Below, in pieces: positions 11,545 through 23,344 of a stretch of DNA of 64,000 nt. The position numbers were made by a program, and so were the translations under genes. A model generated the notes under the pieces. That model saw only the letters and a program-made list of their open reading frames with translations, was not told the origin of the DNA and did no database searches. The stretch's first letter is position 1; every line of letters begins with the position of its first letter. This DNA is from Aphidius gifuensis (lineage: Eukaryota > Arthropoda > Insecta > Hymenoptera > Braconidae), in NCBI RefSeq assembly GCF_014905175.1, contig NC_057792.1, positions 13,495,321 through 13,559,320 on the forward strand, given 5' to 3'.

Positions 11545-11740
11545 TATTGAAGTGAAACTTCTTAAGAATGGGTAGTTAAAAAAAAAAAACAAAAGATGGG
11601 TGCAACGAAAGTAACGCAATGAAGGTAGTCAATTACAATTAATTTATTAATTTATTTATATATTTATCTTTTGTTTTTTCCTATTTACTGTTCATTTCCT
11701 TGACTACGATAGATTGAATTATCTGATTGAACATCAGACA
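11545..11740 (+). repeat. Dispersed repeat, copy 1 (TTATTGAAGTGAAACTTCTT)
   Basis: This begins TTATTGAAGTGAAACTTCTT, then GAATGGG, an A-run, and AACAAAAGATGGGTGCAACGA, then a T-rich part ending TTCCTTGACTACGATA. The same sequence occurs at 40218-40318, where it is interrupted by a hAT element and resumes at 41973. In both places it leads directly into fragments of coding sequence. Confidence 0.7.
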
Positions 11741-11882
11741 AATATACAGGTAAGCTATACTTCTCTTTTAATGTAAATTATTTCAATTGAAACATTATAG
11801 ATTCAATTAAAAATGATTATTTATCACAATTAATGAGAGATAAATTGAAACCATCAAAAAAAAATTAATCAATAAGTTAAAT

Positions 11883-12533
11883 ATGATGAGAAAACAATGT
11901 ACACAAACACAAGAATATACTGGACCATTTTCATCACCAATATCATTAGCAATACCAAAAAAACTAAATGCTTTACATCAAAAATATCGTGCAGCATAAG
12001 AAAAATACATTAGCTGGTTATTGACTATCAGATCCATATTGATCGCCAAGATTACGTGAATTGAATGAAAAACTTATGGGTTCATTTCGTGATCTGAGTT
12101 TACCACTTCTTGAGCTACAAAAAGTTATATTAACAATACCTAGTAGTATACCAATATCAGTTGAAAAAAAATACGTAAATTATTGACACTTTATGAAAGA
12201 AAGTGTTCACAAAATAAAGATGAGCTAATATTACGTAGTATTAGACGTGTTACATTCACTGCATTACAAAAACGTCAATTTCGAAAATTCTTTACATTTC
12301 GTCGAAAAAATGGTTTTATTGAGGATAAAATATATCGTCATTTAGAACCAGGCTGTGCATTTCAACCTAAATTAAATCGTATGAAAACATATGATCTTGA
12401 AGCATTACCAACGTCAAATCAAAAAATGCATTTATATCTTGGACAAGCTAGTTTTGATTATTCACATAATAAAGATGCACGTGTATTACTTGAAGCAATG
12501 GATGAATTAGAAAACACGTGAAAATATACGAAC
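11883..12533 (+). pseudogene. Acetyl-CoA carboxylase fragment, broken
   Basis: In changing plus-strand frames, several conserved blocks of the central and carboxyltransferase-side region of animal acetyl-CoA carboxylase appear in the right order: an LRELNEKLMGSF-like block near 12050, LLELQKVILTIPSSIPISVE (about 12107-12165), RRVTFTALQKRQF, FFTFRRKNGF, IYRHLEPG, NQKMHLYLGQ and VLLEAMDELE (12235-12515). The enzyme carboxylates acetyl-CoA for fatty-acid synthesis. Here blocks that are far apart in the enzyme are abutted, with stops and frameshifts between, and no introns are seen. This is a collapsed copy, not a gene. Recognition rests on family motifs recalled, not on an alignment. Confidence 0.7.
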
Positions 12534-12630
12534 ACCAATGTATCATTGAGTTGCTGACAATATACTGAATATAGAAAAAAACGATGTCATCTGTTGTATT
12601 ATCTGGTTTTAGTTATGGTACTGAAAGAAA

Positions 12631-12786
12631 GGACAACGAGATAAACAATTAGTACTGGTAGATTTTCCAACTGCACGTGTACTTTTTAAAGCTGGTTGTT
12701 CAGCACTTGAACTTGAAGTACTTTTGAAATTACCAAATAAAGTTATTGATACAAGTATTTATCATTCACCAAGTTGTTACAATTAG
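12631..12786 (+). pseudogene. Unrecognised coding fragment
   Basis: A compact frame, RGQRDKQLVLVDFPTARVLF, then AGCSALELEVLLKLPNK, ends at TAG and looks like real protein by composition and codon pattern. I do not recognise it. It lies directly after the acetyl-CoA carboxylase remnant in the same orientation and may be another piece of cellular gene in the same mosaic. Confidence 0.35.
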
Positions 12787-13026
12787 AGTGTCCATATGTT
12801 TAAAACAACTGTTTCATACAGAACAGAAGTAGTGTTTGAAATCAATCAAATTTGTCTAGTGTATACATACGTGAACTATTTGTTATGAACCATGATTTAT
12901 ATTACAGTTATATAATTAGTATTGCTCCTGTTATTGTTTAGTTGTTCTAGCAGTCATTGAAAAACCAAATGGAAAAAAATTAATGTACTCCATCAAAATT
13001 TGTATTATATTTATTTATATTTTTCA

Positions 13027-13222
13027 GGCTCCAACATGTCACATTATGATTTTAGAAACGATATAAGAGCATTGTTTAACAACGTTGGAAGCTTGATGTA
13101 TCTGAAAATGATATATGTATAAGGGAAATATCAAGCATTTTCATCCTGATAAAAATCTTGATGATCCTCAAGTGACTGAGAGGACACAATATTCTTCAAA
13201 AATTCATCAAAGATTATAGCAA
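13027..13222 (+). pseudogene. J-domain (DnaJ-like) fragment, copy 1
   Basis: After a splice-acceptor-like ATATTTTTCAG the plus strand encodes, over two frames, a KLDVSENDI-like helix and then KHFHPDKNLDDPQ, containing the HPD signature through which J-domains stimulate Hsp70. A shift and a stop separate the two parts, so it is dead. A diverged second copy, with the same 30-odd bases upstream, is at 50846-51003. The pair belongs to a dispersed repeat carrying a cellular exon. Confidence 0.55.
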
Positions 13223-13229
13223 TATTTCT

Positions 13230-14900
13230 CAAATGGTAATTTTACGTAGGCGAAGCCTACGGTATTGAATTCATACACGATTTTTTTAAAATGATCATAT
13301 CTTGTAAAGTAATAAAGTTAGAAGAATCGTATTAAGACCAAATTATTTGTTTATGAAAATACTAAAACCGGGGACTTACTAAAAGTAATTTCAATTGTTA
13401 GTTAATTTGTTATTAACAAAAAACGATCACCATATAATTTTCAAAGTCAAATAATAAGAAAACTAAGAACAAATCATGGATGCGATTTTTTGCCAGGATA
13501 TTGAGGTTGAATGTAAATAGAATTTCCCTCTATACGATTTTTGATTTTTTGATTTTATATGAAAGCTAGAATAATTTTCTATCTTGCTGATTTTTTTAGG
13601 AATTTTCGTAAGTTGTTTTTTTTAGATAATTGATGTCAAAGTTGACAACTTTAACACGTAGGTATAGGGACTGAACACATATTTTCTCCTGTAGCTCAAA
13701 AAGTTTCTATACGATTTTCCTTAATTTACTATCAGTTTGTAGTTTATGATAATACAGATTTTCTAAGCCCTCAACGATCAATTTCGTCTGTTGATTTTAA
13801 AAGATATTCAATTATCAGAATCAAAATTTTCTATCATTAGCCGTCATTCTCTCTCTTTTATTCGTCGTGCTGTCTCATGTTTCTTGGCTATGGTAGTATG
13901 TGTGTGTCTGACCAGATAGACTACATACACACATACTACCAAGAGCCTGTCAGTATAGTGAATATATTTTGGACAGAGGGGCACTGAAAATATTTTTTAT
14001 AACCGTGTGTAGATGCGCACCCTCTCGGGCCCAAACTTCGTCCACCGATGCAATTTACATTTAACCTTAAGAATGACGGAATTTATAATAATCGAGTTAA
14101 AAATTGTTTTTAATGTCGTTGGAAGATTGTTAATAAACAAAAAAACAAAATTGCTGTTTTTTTATATTTTGCATAACTCTTTAAAATTTTAACTTAGAAG
14201 TTTTGTTTAAAGCTCAAATTAATTGTCTTTTCGATACCGAGAGCCACCCTCTCTTGATAAAATTTGCTCTGATCATTTGTTAATTAGATATCAGCAATTG
14301 TTTATAACAATCACTATCATCCTCTATGTTACAGTTGAAAAATAGTTACGAAGGAGTGATTTTAGCGATTTTTATCAAGACAGGGTGGCTCTCAGGAATT
14401 TCATATCAAATTTTTTGAGCTTAATAAAACTTTTTTATGTTAATTTGTTAAAAAGTTATCCAAAATATAAACAATTACCGATTTTTATTTTAAACATTTT
14501 TTCTTCAAAAAAGAGTTTAAAGCGCATGCGTAAAACTTTCTTTGCTGTGGTTACAATTTGCTTGATCGATAAAATAGTTATTTATATTACCATGTTATTG
14601 AAAAGAAAAAAAAAACTACCATGGACAAATTTTTATAAATAAAAGTAATAAACAAAATGGTTCTAAAAAAGATTTGTTTAGTTAAAAAAAAAGTAAATTC
14701 AACGATTTATTTTTTTTATATTTGTATTGATTTCTTTTTTGAACAAATCTAATAAAATTATTAATTACAAGTGGTATAACCTTAAATTTTTTTCATCTGT
14801 TTTTTGATTTATGTACATAATTTGACAGGTGAGAAACAGCGCGAAAAAAAAACAAAAAATATTTAATCATATAATTTAAAATTATTAATAAAAAAAAAAA
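13230..14900. other. Intergenic stretch with two hairpins
   Basis: No coding signal is seen. The GTAGGCGAAGCCTAC palindrome at about 13245 precedes TATTGAATTCAT and resembles the block at 43640-43680. A 14-bp-arm hairpin (GGTAGTATGTGTGT and its complement) spans about 13885-13945. A larger foldback is listed separately. Confidence 0.45.
14172..14462. repeat. Foldback repeat around GAGAGCCACCCT
   Basis: Arms of roughly 90 bp at 14172-14264 and 14368-14462 are imperfect inverted copies; the best-preserved part is GAGAGCCACCCTCTCTTGAT against ATCAAGACAGGGTGGCTCTC. The spacer is about 100 bp. No protein or target duplication is evident, so it is a short palindromic repeat of unknown type. Confidence 0.6.
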
Positions 14901-15788
14901 ACTAAAATGAATTTGGAATAATCAAGAGGAACCACACGGGCTTTCGCCGGAGTTTTGAAAATTTTCAATTTTCAATAGAACGAATCCGTTACTAAAAATT
15001 TTTTTTAATGACAACAAATTAATAACAATTAATAACAAATTTTATAATATTTTTGATTTTCATTATCAGTTGAAGAACAAAAACAGCAACAACAGCATCA
15101 GCAATAACAACAACAACAGCAACGACGACGACGACAATAACATGATTTATACGACCCATTATAGACGATGATTCCGATGTTAACATAATTTATGATACTT
15201 TTCATGAATTGTATGATTCTTTCGAGTCTGATGTCGAAATTATTTATTATTCATTTCATTATCATAAACAACAACAATAAAAACAATGACAATTTAATAT
15301 TAGAATTAATTCAAATTATTAGTTTTTTGTGGTTATTCTCCATTTAATATTATATTTCCAAGTTATGTTAATGAAAAAACAGGTTGTGTTCAATTAAAAA
15401 AAAAAAAAAATTGGTCTATTACTATAATCATGTTTTATTAATATAAATATTTATAAAAAAATATTATGCTGTTTTATTTATAATGTATTAATTAAACTTT
15501 TTTCCAGATATTTTTCGAAATGTTTTTACGTCAATAGTTTGATTGAAGTTAATAAAAAAATTCTAATTTTTTTTAGACGATTGTTTTTTTATTTACCCAG
15601 GTTACGATGCAAAAATCGAAATAGTTTTCCAGATATTTTTTGAGATTCATAATTAATGAAGAATGAATAAACGAATTTCATTAGCGGCAGTCGAAGCAAA
15701 AGAAATTAAAACAAAAGTCATTATGATAGCTATGCCAGATGACCAATCATTGCTCGTTGCTTGTGAACATCCAAATTAATTTGAGTTG
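14900..15788. other. Stretch with trinucleotide repeats and short frames
   Basis: CAA/CAG/CGA trinucleotide runs lie at 15071-15140. A short plus frame (RPIIDDDSDVNIIYDTFHEL, about 15150-15280) and another (MNKRISLAAVEAKEIK, 15663-15779) look protein-like, but neither has a recognisable family nor convincing splice sites. They may be remnants of a lost gene. Confidence 0.3.
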
Positions 15789-16511
15789 TTAAATTAAATG
15801 AAAATATAAATTTCTATCTTTTAATACTTCTTCGTCTGATGAATCATCATGATCTGTAACATCTAGTACCTGAGTATCAACTTCTTCCTGGACTCGCCAA
15901 TAATACAAGATTTAAAATAAAAAATAGAATAAATTAATCAAATTAAAAATACGAAAATACATTTAAGTAAATTAAAATAAGTAAATGAAAAAAAGCAAAT
16001 TCTTACTAGAACGTCTGAATATTTATCAGATTCATCACTTGTTGAAACACTGAAAAATTAAAAAATGTGTGAAAAAAAAAAACTTAAATCTATAAATTAT
16101 TATAATAGTTTAAAAAAAAAAAACCATCAAAAATTAAAAAAAGAATCTATTGTTAACTATGTCAAGAAGCTATCTTTTATATTCGTAAGTTAACAGTTCT
16201 AATATTAATATTAATTAATAATTTGTAAACAATTTTATATGTCAATTTAATTTAATTCAAAAATGAAAAATATTTATTTTTAAAATTTTTCAGAAATTAA
16301 ACTGATAAAAAATTTATAATAAATAAATAAAATAAAGAAATTGAGTTAATATACATGTATTGTGCACTTTAATAAAATTATTATCATACTTATCATTGTT
16401 AAATAATTTTAATGTTTTTTTTTCATCGTATTTTGTACGCCATGGTATCTTCATGTTACTATTTTTGATTAAATATAATTTATATGGACCTCGCTTTCGA
16501 GATAGTGGCAT
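15789..16511 (-). CDS. Possible gene of unknown function, partial exon model
   Basis: Three minus-strand pieces look like exons. 16511 to about 16355 starts MPLSRKRGPYKLYLIKNS and is basic. 16049-16007 lies between a TTTTTCAG acceptor and a GTAAG donor and encodes VSTSDESDKYSDVL. 15887-15789, after GTCCAG, encodes an acidic end (EEVDTQVLDVTDHDDSSDEE) and a stop. The last two join in phase. The first does not join the second in phase, so an exon is missing, or the first piece belongs elsewhere. I do not recognise the protein. It lies head-to-head with the BEN-type gene that starts at 18415. Confidence 0.3.
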
Positions 16512-18414
16512 TTTTATTTTATAACGTTAAAAATATTTTTACGATAACATAAAAATTATATTATTTAAGAAAAAAAAAAATGTATTGTGTTTACAAGACA
16601 CATGTAGTCAGTATCATAATATACGTGAACTTAGGCACGGTTTATCGAAACTCACAAATCGATATACGTTAAACTGAACGCATCAAGTATCAAAGTATAC
16701 ATAAGGCGCATTTAAACCTGTTGATACATGTTTTGTTCTTTTTCATAATCGTCAAACAGTACTTTTTATATTGTTATATATTAAATTCTTATCCGTGAAT
16801 AAATCAAAAAGTAAGTAATATTTTCAAAGTTTGATAAATCATTTTTTTATATAATTAATTGTAACGTGACATTTTTGCATGTTACCTTCTCGGACTAATT
16901 ATCAAGTATTTTATTTGGTTTATTTATTAATTTATCATGAAATACAAAAGAAACCAAAACCAATATCCAGAAACGTAAATTATTATTATTTTAGTGTTAA
17001 AATCGTGTAGTTTTCAATTCACCCTAAAACTCGAAAAAGGTATGAGCTAAAATCATGAGGTTTTCAATTCGCCCTAAAACTCGAAAAAGGCATGAGATAA
17101 AATCGTGAGGTTTTCAATTCGCCCTAAAACTCGAAAAAGGCATAACACATTCATACCAAAAATACCAAATTAACGTCAATTAAATCCAACAACCGAAACA
17201 AAGACCAAAATAACCAAATAGCGTATCAATAATTAGCATAGAGGGACGCTAGGATCACTCAGTGTGCTGGTTATGGTAGAAGGGCCGGATAAAATCACAA
17301 GGAAAAATATTCAATACACAAATTAAATAATCAACAAAACACATTATTATTTTTATACTCAAAAACCCAAAACGTAATATTTATTATCCAAAACTTAAAC
17401 GTAAATCCAAAATACAAAACGTAAACTCAATAATCCAAAACGTAATACATAATCTTAATCACGACCTTGAATCTAATATATTAATTAAATTAACAAAAGG
17501 GACCGCGTTTCTAATTATTTAAACAAAACCAAACTAAATTATCAAATGAAAAATGTATGCTTGACGTTGCCCATGATTCACACGGCCAACGCCCCAAAAA
17601 CTAACCTACAAAAATACACATGTCTGCTGGGTCTCCAGCTAGACACATGAGTACCCTAATATACGTAAAACAAGAGCTGATCACGAAGCGTGTGCATCTT
17701 ACCACGTCCCACAGCCAAGAGAGAGAGTTCAGCCCAAGATATTTTGGAGCAGCTCGGATCTACCAAGCTGTCCCCACTCAAAGCTATCCCTCCTCTCTTT
17801 ATCTTGATAAAAAGGGGGAGAATATACTACAAAATAATAATAATAATACAAAAAGAAAATATTAAATACTAAAAATATATTTATATAATAAATGAAACGG
17901 AGTCGTTGGTTGGAGGATTCGTCCGCTTGGTGTCTTTCCGTGTATAAGGCAGTGAGAATCACTATATAATATATTAAATATTTTAAATGCTGAATATTTT
18001 TTTATTGATTTTATATTAGTTGATCTTGGAAAGTAAGGTTGATGCTTATGTCATGAAAGAACTAGTGATGTATCTTCGAATTCTTTTTCACTAATTAAAA
18101 ATTTGTTATTTGAATATTCAAAATTCATATATAATGTTTAAAAAAAAAATTAAAAAAATTGTTTTATAACAAATATAATATTAAAAAAGTTAGCTTAGTT
18201 TTTTTTGTCATGGTTTAACATAATAAAAAATTTTTTATTTTTTTTCTATTTTTATTATCTAAAATTTGTAAACATTACAAAAGAAAAAAGAAACGAATTA
18301 ATAATAAAATAAAATAAACTGTAAAGACAATATCCTTGCAAAATTTAATAATAGTTAATTTATTTTATTTTACAATTAATAATTAATAATTTTTTTTCCG
18401 TTTTTCTCTTTAGA
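16512..18414. other. Intergenic stretch upstream of BEN-type gene
   Basis: AT-rich, with a short tandem repeat at 16999-17148 (listed separately). There is somewhat GC-richer sequence at 17560-17960 that contains a purine tract (AAAAAGGGGGAGAATA) but no coding frame I can support. It could hold the promoter of the BEN-type gene: a TTTCTCTTTAG acceptor just before that gene's ATG implies an untranslated first exon here. Confidence 0.35.
16999..17148. repeat. 50-bp tandem repeat, three copies
   Basis: AAAATCGTG or AAAATCATG, followed by GTTTTCAATTC, CCCTAAAACTCGAAAAAGG and ATGAG or similar, starts at 16999, 17049 and 17099, an exact 50-bp period. The copies differ at only a few positions. Confidence 0.9.
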
Positions 18415-21400
18415 ATGCCAAAAAAATTATTTGCATTAGTAAAATGGACAGAAGGACAATATAAAGGTTCATATACAGTTGGCATGGATGTCAATTGTAT
18501 CAAGAAATTTGATGACAAAAAATTTATCAATGATGAGTATAACCCAGAACAACCATTTGTTATTGAATGGCGTGATTCAGCACGCAAACCACTTGGAGGC
18601 TGGTTACTGTATGAAGCTCATATTATTGCAATATCAGGTAAATGAAAAGTTATTATCTATGATTTTATGCAGTAAATTTTTTATTTGAATTTATGATATT
18701 TTTTTAATAAAAAATTTTAATATGTTTTCAGCTAGTATAAGTGTGTTGGAAAAAAAAATGAGCATCATTGATGGGTTTCAATCTCCTGACCGTACAATTA
18801 ATCCAAAGTCTTTATCTATTGATGAATCAAGTACACCAAAAATGTCAAATAAAAAACAACTTAAAACTTCAGAGGTATAAACATTTAATAATAATGATAA
18901 TAAGTGCTTTTAATATTAATTATGAAAAATTATTTATATTTTATTTAACAAAATTAATTGATTTCTTGTTATTTATTTATCATAAATTATAGGACATATA
19001 ATATTTAATTATAATAATTTTTTTTTTTACTCTTTTCCAGATCATTCACATCAATCTAAAAAAAGATGATAAACAAAGAACAAGAAGAGAAAATATTGAA
19101 AGAATAGTACATACAATTAAACAAACAGTAAGGTAAAATTTTAATAGTTTTAGAATTCATTATTTACAATGGAAAAATCTACATTTAATTGATATTTTTG
19201 TTTCTTTCTTTTTTTTAGGTCAATTTGGAAAAAGAATATGATGAGAAAATATCAAGTGATAGAGATTCTGAAGATGAAATTGAGGAACGAAAAATAACAA
19301 ATAAAAAGAAAAGAATAGTAAGCCTGAATTTTAATAATTATATTCATTATCTACAATAAGGAAAATATATGTGTATTTATTTAAAACTTTAATTATTGAG
19401 AAATAATCATCAATTTTTTATTTTTTTTTTCTAGATCAATTTAGAACAGGAAAATAATATTGAAAGAACCAACAATATAATTGAACCATCAGTAAGATGA
19501 AATTTTATTATTTACTATAAATAAAATATATGTGTATATATTTTTAAATTCAATTATTTAGTATTAATCGGAAAAATAATTGACAATTTTTTTTTTTTTT
19601 TTTTCAAGATCAATTTGGAACAAGAAAATGATAACAAAATATCATGTGATGAAGATATTGATGAAAAAAATTACAACAGTATAATTGAACAATCAGTAAG
19701 ATAAAAATTTTATTATTTTTGAAATTCATTACTTATTATGACATTTGTTTATATTTTAAAATTTGATTTTTTAAAAAAATTAGGAAATTAATTATTAGTT
19801 TTTGTTTTTCTAGATCAATTTGGAACAAGAATATGATGAACAAATATTGAGTGATCAACATTTTAATAATAACATTGATAAATCCAAAATAATAAAACAA
19901 AATGAGCCCTCAGTAAGTTCAAATTGTAATATTTCAATTACAATAAATAATTATTATTTAAATAATACGAGTAATAATAAAAATACTAAGTTATATTTTT
20001 TTTTCTTTATTCAGAATAAATTAAAAACTAATGAGGATGTAAATGTTAGTAACAAACGAAAATCTAATGAAGTGTAATGTCCTGCGGTAGGCGCACCAAT
20101 TTTTTTTATTTTTATGTTTAAACCTTTTTATCTTATTATATATTCAGGGTATATTTCGATACCCCGAGCTCCATCTTACGCAATATAACAGTAGTATATT
20201 TTGGGGAACCAACGACTTGGCCCCCTCAATAATTTTCTTGAGCCGGCACTAATGCCAAGCGGCAATACCGCCAATTTTCTTAATTAATTTAACATATAAA
20301 TTAGTACAGTGAGTGATATCAACAGAATCGCAAAATTACAAGGATTCTCTTGATACCACTCATGTTATAAAATTTTAATTAGAAATATTTTTAATTATTA
20401 ATCAAAGATCACGCTTTCGGGCTGACCAATAGAAAAAAAGTAGACTAAGGAAAATAGGAAATGGACCAGGAGAAAACCGAACGTCTCCGAAAGATCCCCA
20501 CTTTTCTAAGGGTTGATTGAGTCCCAAACTAAATCGATCTAGATTTTACAGAAGACTTGGTCTGCAGTCTCTGCACCATAACTAGCTCTTCCAGCTCTAA
20601 TTAAGTCCTACTTAATCGCCGAAGCTTTATTCTTCTAATAAAGACTTAGAAAATTTGATTATTTTTGGGTTTAAAGACTTAGAATATTTTATTTTTCTGA
20701 ATTAAAACTTAGAATATTTTTAATTTTCTGAATAAAGACTTGGAATATTTTATTTTTCTGAATTAAAACTTAGAAAATTTTAATATTTTTAAATTAAAAC
20801 TTAGAAAATTTTTAATGTCTGAATTTTGACTTGGAAAAGTTTAATTATTTTTCGGATTAAAACTTAGAATATTTTTATTTTTCTGAATTAAAACTTAGAA
20901 TATTTTTAATTTTCTAAATAAGGACTTGGAAATATTTTATTTTTTTCTGAATTAACACTTAGAAAATATTAATATTTTTAAGATTAAAACTTAGAAAATT
21001 TTACAATATCTGAATTTTTACTTAGAGGAATTTAATTATTTTTGGATTAAAACTTAGAATATTTTTATTGTCAAATCAGTTACAAGTTTAATTATTCGGA
21101 TTTAAATATTATTAATAATTATTTCTGCTATACAATAAATTTAATTAAATTTGTGTTAAATATATTTTAAATTCAATAAAATAATTAATTAATTAAAGAT
21201 TTAAATTGTGTACTACGCGAGTGCTTTACTTTTACGACTAATACCGTTGTCCATCACCAATCAACTACACATCTTTAATTACCTACTTTAATCAAAGCGA
21301 AGCCCAGGTCAAGGTCCACGTCGTACATAGCCAGTAATTTTTATTCATCTATCATTGTAAGTACAATTATTAATGTTATATTAAGTGTTTATTTGTGTTT

Positions 21401-22943
21401 TATATCAGTGTAATTTTAAGTAGAGTCACGGCGATAATCAAGTGTAGTAATTACGTAAATGTAGAGTCAGTGTTTCATTTATATTTTTTTTTTAACAACT
21501 AGATTGCTTCTCAATCTAGTTGATAATTACCGGGTCTCACAATATTTTATTAACGGGTCGTTTTTTTTTAATATCTCAAATCACTGACTCCGTAATTCGC
21601 TTGATGTTTCTCTCTCTATATTATCGACGCGTGGGGCCTTTGTTTTAATGTATTTTTGCGTATTTTATATTTTTATATTTTTATAATTTTTACGTCGAAT
21701 TAAGTGTTTTTATATGTAATTTTTAATTCAAATCATGGTGTTTCCTATAAATAAAATTGATGCTTTTTCCGAATAATAAATCTCGTGTGTCGTCTCAATT
21801 ATTTTATTATAAAATTATATTTGTGTTTGTGTTATATTTTTCGTGTCCTTTTCAGGTGTCATTTACCCTTCCTAAATTACGCGTCTATCTGCCCAAACCT
21901 ACCTATAGTTTGTCTTAAGTGCGCTGGGTGAATTGGGTCAATTAATTACGAATCAAGCAGGATTATTTTATAGGGCAAAATAATTATGCCTTGTAAATAA
22001 TCCGGCTACGATATTTCAGAAGAATATGTCACCAAAGAAGATTTAAAAAACTGTAAGTAATTTTAAATAATTTTTTTATATTAACCTTTAATTTATTATT
22101 GAACATTGATATGATATATTGATTGATTATGAATATTTTTTTATAGTTGCAGCAGATCTTTTAACTCAGCTTGGAATTAATCCTCGTAAAGAATATAAAA
22201 CATCAGATTCTACTGATGAAAATTCCAAAACTGATTCCAATATTAAGGTATTTTTTTGATGTTTTTTTTTTTATTTATATTATAATTTTATAATCAATTA
22301 TAGAAAAAAGAATATTAATTGAATTTGTTTATTTTTTTTTTTTTTTTAATAGCTAAAAGTTTTAGAATCAAAAGATAAAGAACATCAATTAGGAATTCCA
22401 TATGATAAATGGAAAACCGCTAAAACTAAATCAACATGCACATCGATGACATGGTCATTAGTTTTGGCAGCATTTGACCAAAAAACTTTGATTGCTAGTA
22501 ATTATCATGGAGGTGCATCTAAAAAAATTAGCAATGATAAAAACCAAATTGAATTGAAGAGACTTGACGAAAATATTATTCTTATTATAAAAAGTAAAAT
22601 AATAACTAAATTTTTATAAACAATTATTACAGAATAAAATAAAATACAATTTTTTTTATTATTATTAAATATAAAATATCACTTACCTTTTTTTTTTTTT
22701 TATAGAAACTGTCAAGGATAGATTTCCAACACAATTCAATGCTGTATCTTTTGGTTCAAACATAAATACAAGATTGTCGCAATTACGTAAAAATATACAA
22801 CTACAACAGGTAAATTTTATATAATAAATAAAAATTTTCGTGAATTATACAATAATTCAAACTGAATTATAATAATTTAAAGATAAAATATTAATTTAAT
22901 TTTTTTGTTTCAGGAAAAAATTGAGGAGACAACAAATAATTAA
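18415..22943 (+). CDS. BEN-domain-type protein gene, multi-exon, middle abnormal
   Basis: Exons by GT...AG rule and phase: 18415-18637, 18732-18874, 19041-19127, 19219-19317, 19435-19491, 19609-19695, 19814-19912, 20015-20071, then 22020-22052, 22147-22247, 22353-22593, 22706-22809 and 22914-22943 (stop TAA). The N-terminus (MPKKLFALVKWTEGQYKGSY, then VIEWRD, then WLLYEAHIIAIS) and the C-terminus (LVLAAFDQKTLIASNYHGG, then RFPTQFNAVSFGSNINTRLS) match the two ends of insect BEN-domain proteins; BEN domains bind DNA and occur in chromatin repressors. Exons 1-8 join in frame and so do the last five, but 20015-20071 and 22020-22052 do not join in phase across a 1.9-kb repeat-rich stretch. The gene is either broken there or lacks an exon I cannot see. 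The acceptor just before the ATG implies an upstream untranslated exon. Confidence 0.65.
19041..19912 (+). repeat. Tandemly duplicated exons inside BEN-type gene
   Basis: Exons at 19219, 19435, 19609 and 19814 each begin right after the acceptor with (A/G)TCAATTTGGAACAAGAA or close to it (INLEQE, VNLEKE) and most end ...IIEQS/EPS|GTAAG. The exon at 19041 is a more distant relative. All are 57-99 nt, multiples of three and phase 0, so any number can be included or skipped without changing frame. Spacing is about 175-215 bp, and the introns also resemble each other (T-run acceptor, GTAAG donor). This is a local exon-plus-intron tandem duplication. Confidence 0.75.
20078..22019. other. Repeat-rich 1.9-kb segment splitting the BEN-type gene
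   Basis: No coding frame of note. It holds a degenerate ~40-bp tandem array (20625-21065) and an ordinary AT-rich part with an ACCGGGTCTCAC motif near 21530. TGTAA occurs at both edges (20074-20078 and about 21991-21995) and could be a target duplication. I found no inverted termini or LTR pair, so whether this is one inserted element or an old intron is undecided. Confidence 0.4.
20625..21065. repeat. Degenerate ~40-bp tandem array
   Basis: The core (A)TTAAAACTTAGAATATTTT, or its AAGACTT(A/G)GAA variants followed by TTTCTGA, repeats about a dozen times with variable spacing of 35-60 bp. It is an AT-rich minisatellite. Confidence 0.8.
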
Positions 22944-23059
22944 ATTTAAAATACATTAATAAATTTCATTCAAATAATATGTTTATTCACATAACTATTA
23001 AATTAATATTAGTTTTTTTTTTTTTTTTTATGAAATAAAATTTATAAAAAATACTCATA

Positions 23060-23344
23060 TATTTTTTTGAAAACTTGAATTTTCTCTTTGAATTTTTTAT
23101 TGAAATCTATTTTTTTTATATATAAAATTTTATAAAAACTTTATAAAATTTTATATAAATTTTATATAAAAATTTTATAAAATTGAAAAAAAAATTATAT
23201 AAAATTTTATAAAAATTTGTTATTTATTTTTATAAAAAAAGATGTCAAATTTTATGAAGAACTTTATAAAATTTTCATATAAAATTTGTCATCAAATTCG
23301 CCCACTTTTTTATAAAAACATTTTATAAAATCAATCATGGGGGT
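23060..23344. mobile_element. Half copy of the tRNA-type foldback family
   Basis: TTTTATAAAA-rich sequence, then TTCGCCCA, then AAAAACATTTTATAAAATC and a terminal CATGGGGG. The order of landmarks equals that at the right ends of the elements ending at 1435 and 38948 (TTTGCCCA, AT tract, CCGTGGGGG). It abuts the truncated BEL 3' LTR without a gap. No tRNA-like box remains. Confidence 0.45.

Noticed and set aside
16861..17962. Possible solo LTR starting TGTAACGTGACA with a purine tract near 17810
   Set aside because: No matching second end, primer site or target duplication could be found.
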